Shown here one piece after another: positions 5,143 to 6,795 of a stretch of DNA of 6,795 nucleotides. This DNA comes from Robiginitomaculum sp. GTDB taxonomy: Bacteria; Pseudomonadota; Alphaproteobacteria; Caulobacterales; Maricaulaceae. Position 1 is the stretch's first letter. Every line of letters starts with the position of its first letter. The stretch is taken from positions 1 to 6,795 of the forward strand of contig JALWUB010000176.1 in assembly GCA_026993275.1 (NCBI GenBank). The letters are read 5' to 3'. The position numbers and the translations under genes are program-made. The notes below the pieces were generated by a model. That model searched no databases. It worked only from the letters and a program-made list of their open reading frames with translations, and had not been told where the DNA came from.

Positions 5143-6752
5143 TGGCCAATCTCCACCGTGTGGTCCATGGCCGGTGCGTCAATGGTATAATCGCGGCCAT
5201 CCTGATACCGCACCCGCAGGGAGGCGATGCCGCTGGCCTTGCCAAGGCCGAAGATGAGAGTCTGGCCCTGGTCGGAGCCCAGCCCCTGGCTGTGGATGAC
5301 CTGTTTGGTGAGCGTGCGGCCATCGTTCAGCTTCAATTGCACGATGGCATTGATGGAGGCGGTGCGGTTTGGCAGGCGCACCTTCAGCCAGTGATTGCTG
5401 CCGCCCTTGCTGACATAGGCAATTGCCGGGCCCGCGAGATTGGCCCACACCAGGTCCGGCCAGCCATCATTGTTGAAGTCGCTGACCAGTGGCGTGATGC
5501 CATAATGATTGTCCGTGGCGTGCGCCCTTTTCTCGACCGGGCGAAAGCGCGGCCCCCTGTACTGCTGCAACAGCTTGCCCGGATAGGTGGTCATCATGAA
5601 GGCGGGAAAGCGGGCATAATTCTGCGCGGCCAGCAGGTCCTCGGCGCCATCCAGATTCATGTCGGCGAACACGGTGCCCCAGCCAAAACCGTATCGCGCC
5701 GCGTGCACACGGCGGGCGGTGTCGGTGAAGTGCAATCCGCCATCATTGTGAAACAGCATGTAGTCGGGATTGAAGGGCTGGTCCTTGCGCAAATCGCCGC
5801 GCACGAGCGGCTCCGGAATGGTGTGGCCGACATTGGAAAAATACAGGTCGATGCGGCCGTCATTGTCATAATCGCCCGCACCCACACCCATGGGGTAGGA
5901 ATAGACGGACGGGTTGGGGATGGGGGTGAAATGGCCCTTGCCGTCGCCGGCATACATTTCCACATGGCCCGTATCCTGGGCGATGACCAGATCACTGTCC
6001 CGGTCATTGTCGAGATCGGCAAACACGGCAGTGAACGTGTTGTGCTGCCGGTAAAGCCCCGCCTCGCGGGTGGCATCGCGCCAGTGATTTCCCCCCGTGT
6101 TGACGAACAGGGCCGAATAGCCGCCATAGGGCTTGTTGAAGATGGTCGTGCCCTCGACCAGCGCATTGCGGATATAGCCGGAGACATAGAGGTCCACCAG
6201 GCCATCGCCATTGACATCGCCCAGGGCAATGGACAGCGGCACGGTGTTGGCCTCCGGCATGGGGCCCAGAAAGCGCTGGCCATAGCCATCAGCGCGGCTT
6301 TCATACAGCCAGATTCCGCTTTCGCGGGCCACGAAGAGATCGTCGCGGCCATCGCCGTTCAGGTCGAGGCTGGCCGCGCCCATGCTGGCATCGCCTGCGC
6401 GCTTGGGCGGCAACAGGCCGGTGACGGGCACAAAGTCCCCGTTCCTGAAGGCAAACAGGCCATCGGCCTGGGCCTTGCCGCCCCCCAGGAACACCTCGTC
6501 AACGCCATCGCCGTCCACATCCAGCGCGGCCGAGGCCATGAAGGGCAGGGAGGCCTTCAGATCGGCCTTGTTCTCGAAGGGCAGATCAACACGGGCAAAC
6601 CGCAAGCGTGTCTGCCCCTGCATCTCCCATTCCTGCTGCCACAGGCGCAGCCCCGCCAGTGGCAAAACCAGCACCACGACAGCCCAGCCAATGGCAACGG
6701 CAATCGCCGTGATGGCGCAAATGCGCAAGGTCAGTCGAAGACGTGCATGCAT
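5139..6752 (-). CDS. Membrane-anchored FG-GAP/VCBS repeat protein with ASPIC/UnbV-like C-terminus (CRTAC1-like)
   Basis: This 537-residue protein starts with a short basic segment and one strong hydrophobic helix (about 10-34). It should be anchored in the inner membrane with its bulk in the periplasm, or be secreted if cleaved. Seven Asp-rich calcium-loop motifs begin at residues 78 (DVDGDGVDE), 130 (DLNGDGRDD), 179 (DVNGDGLVD), 246 (DLDNDRDSD), 294 (DYDNDGRID), 364 (DMNLDGAED) and 425 (DFNNDGWPD). Seven repeats fit an integrin-alpha-like seven-bladed beta-propeller. The fourth lacks the usual Gly and the sixth is altered. The C-terminus (about 453-537: NHWLKVRL, LNDGRT, GSDQGQTLIFGLG, VRYQDGR) resembles the ASPIC/UnbV domain of CRTAC1-like proteins, although the usual 'GIGA' segment reads SINAIV. 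Such proteins are thought to act in calcium-dependent adhesion or binding; no enzyme site is seen. AAGGGG at 6758-6763 (minus strand), 5 nt before ATG 6752, supports the start. It is coupled by ATGA to the downstream membrane protein. Confidence 0.9.
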   Translation of the reverse strand: MHARLRLTLRICAITAIAVAIGWAVVVLVLPLAGLRLWQQEWEMQGQTRLRFARVDLPFENKADLKASLPFMASAALDVDGDGVDEVFLGGGKAQADGLFAFRNGDFVPVTGLLPPKRAGDASMGAASLDLNGDGRDDLFVARESGIWLYESRADGYGQRFLGPMPEANTVPLSIALGDVNGDGLVDLYVSGYIRNALVEGTTIFNKPYGGYSALFVNTGGNHWRDATREAGLYRQHNTFTAVFADLDNDRDSDLVIAQDTGHVEMYAGDGKGHFTPIPNPSVYSYPMGVGAGDYDNDGRIDLYFSNVGHTIPEPLVRGDLRKDQPFNPDYMLFHNDGGLHFTDTARRVHAARYGFGWGTVFADMNLDGAEDLLAAQNYARFPAFMMTTYPGKLLQQYRGPRFRPVEKRAHATDNHYGITPLVSDFNNDGWPDLVWANLAGPAIAYVSKGGSNHWLKVRLPNRTASINAIVQLKLNDGRTLTKQVIHSQGLGSDQGQTLIFGLGKASGIASLRVRYQDGRDYTIDAPAMDHTVEIGQ

Positions 6753-6757
6753 GCTTT

Positions 6758-6763
6758 CCCCTT
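6758..6763 (-). promoter_or_regulatory. Ribosome-binding site of the beta-propeller gene
   Basis: On the minus strand AAGGGG precedes ATG 6752 by 5 nt. A second ATG at 6748 is out of frame with the protein, so 6752 is the natural start. The remaining sequence to the window edge (to 6795) shows no convincing promoter, so the promoter of this two-gene unit probably lies beyond the edge. Confidence 0.5.
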
Positions 6764-6795
6764 CCCCGGGCAGATGTGAAACAGCACAGTCCCCA

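Noticed and set aside
5142..6779. Long open frame on the plus strand opposite the beta-propeller gene (545 codons)
   Set aside because: It is the antisense shadow of a GC-rich gene with clear domains. Its product is a monotonous Ile/Ala/His/Gly/Val mix with no signal, motif or ribosome-binding site of its own.

Overview
The window is a gene-dense stretch of a GC-rich Gram-negative chromosome. The protein style suggests an alphaproteobacterium: a NodT-type outer-membrane efflux lipoprotein, a PhoR-like histidine kinase with the SHELRTPLASLSG motif, and GC-rich third positions. That placement is inference. No rRNA, tRNA, CRISPR array, insertion sequence or phage gene was seen.

Layout. (1) Positions 1-2837, minus strand: a tripartite RND efflux operon read as outer-membrane factor, then periplasmic adaptor, then inner-membrane RND pump. 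The pump runs off the left edge, leaving only 39 codons. Both junctions are 4-nt ATGA overlaps. (2) Positions 2838-3060: a divergent control region with an AT-rich core. It holds a candidate promoter in each direction, a 12-nt perfect palindrome between them and an 11-bp perfect inverted repeat in the kinase leader. (3) Positions 3061-4395, plus strand: a membrane-anchored PAS/HisKA/HATPase_c sensor kinase with no response regulator in view. (4) Positions 4396-4455: a short gap between convergent genes. (5) Positions 4456-6752, minus strand: a two-gene unit, again joined by an ATGA overlap. The first gene encodes a membrane-anchored FG-GAP/VCBS beta-propeller protein with a C-terminal ASPIC/UnbV-like domain. 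The second encodes a polytopic membrane protein of unknown function.

How the genes may work together. The efflux genes should form one envelope-spanning pump with coupled translation of its three parts. The kinase is divergent from that operon and shares its intergenic control region, so co-regulation is possible but unproven. The beta-propeller protein and the polytopic protein are coupled and both membrane-located, which suggests a shared envelope role not named here. These two are the least understood genes in the window. Nothing seen amounts to a clearly new defence, mobile or RNA system.
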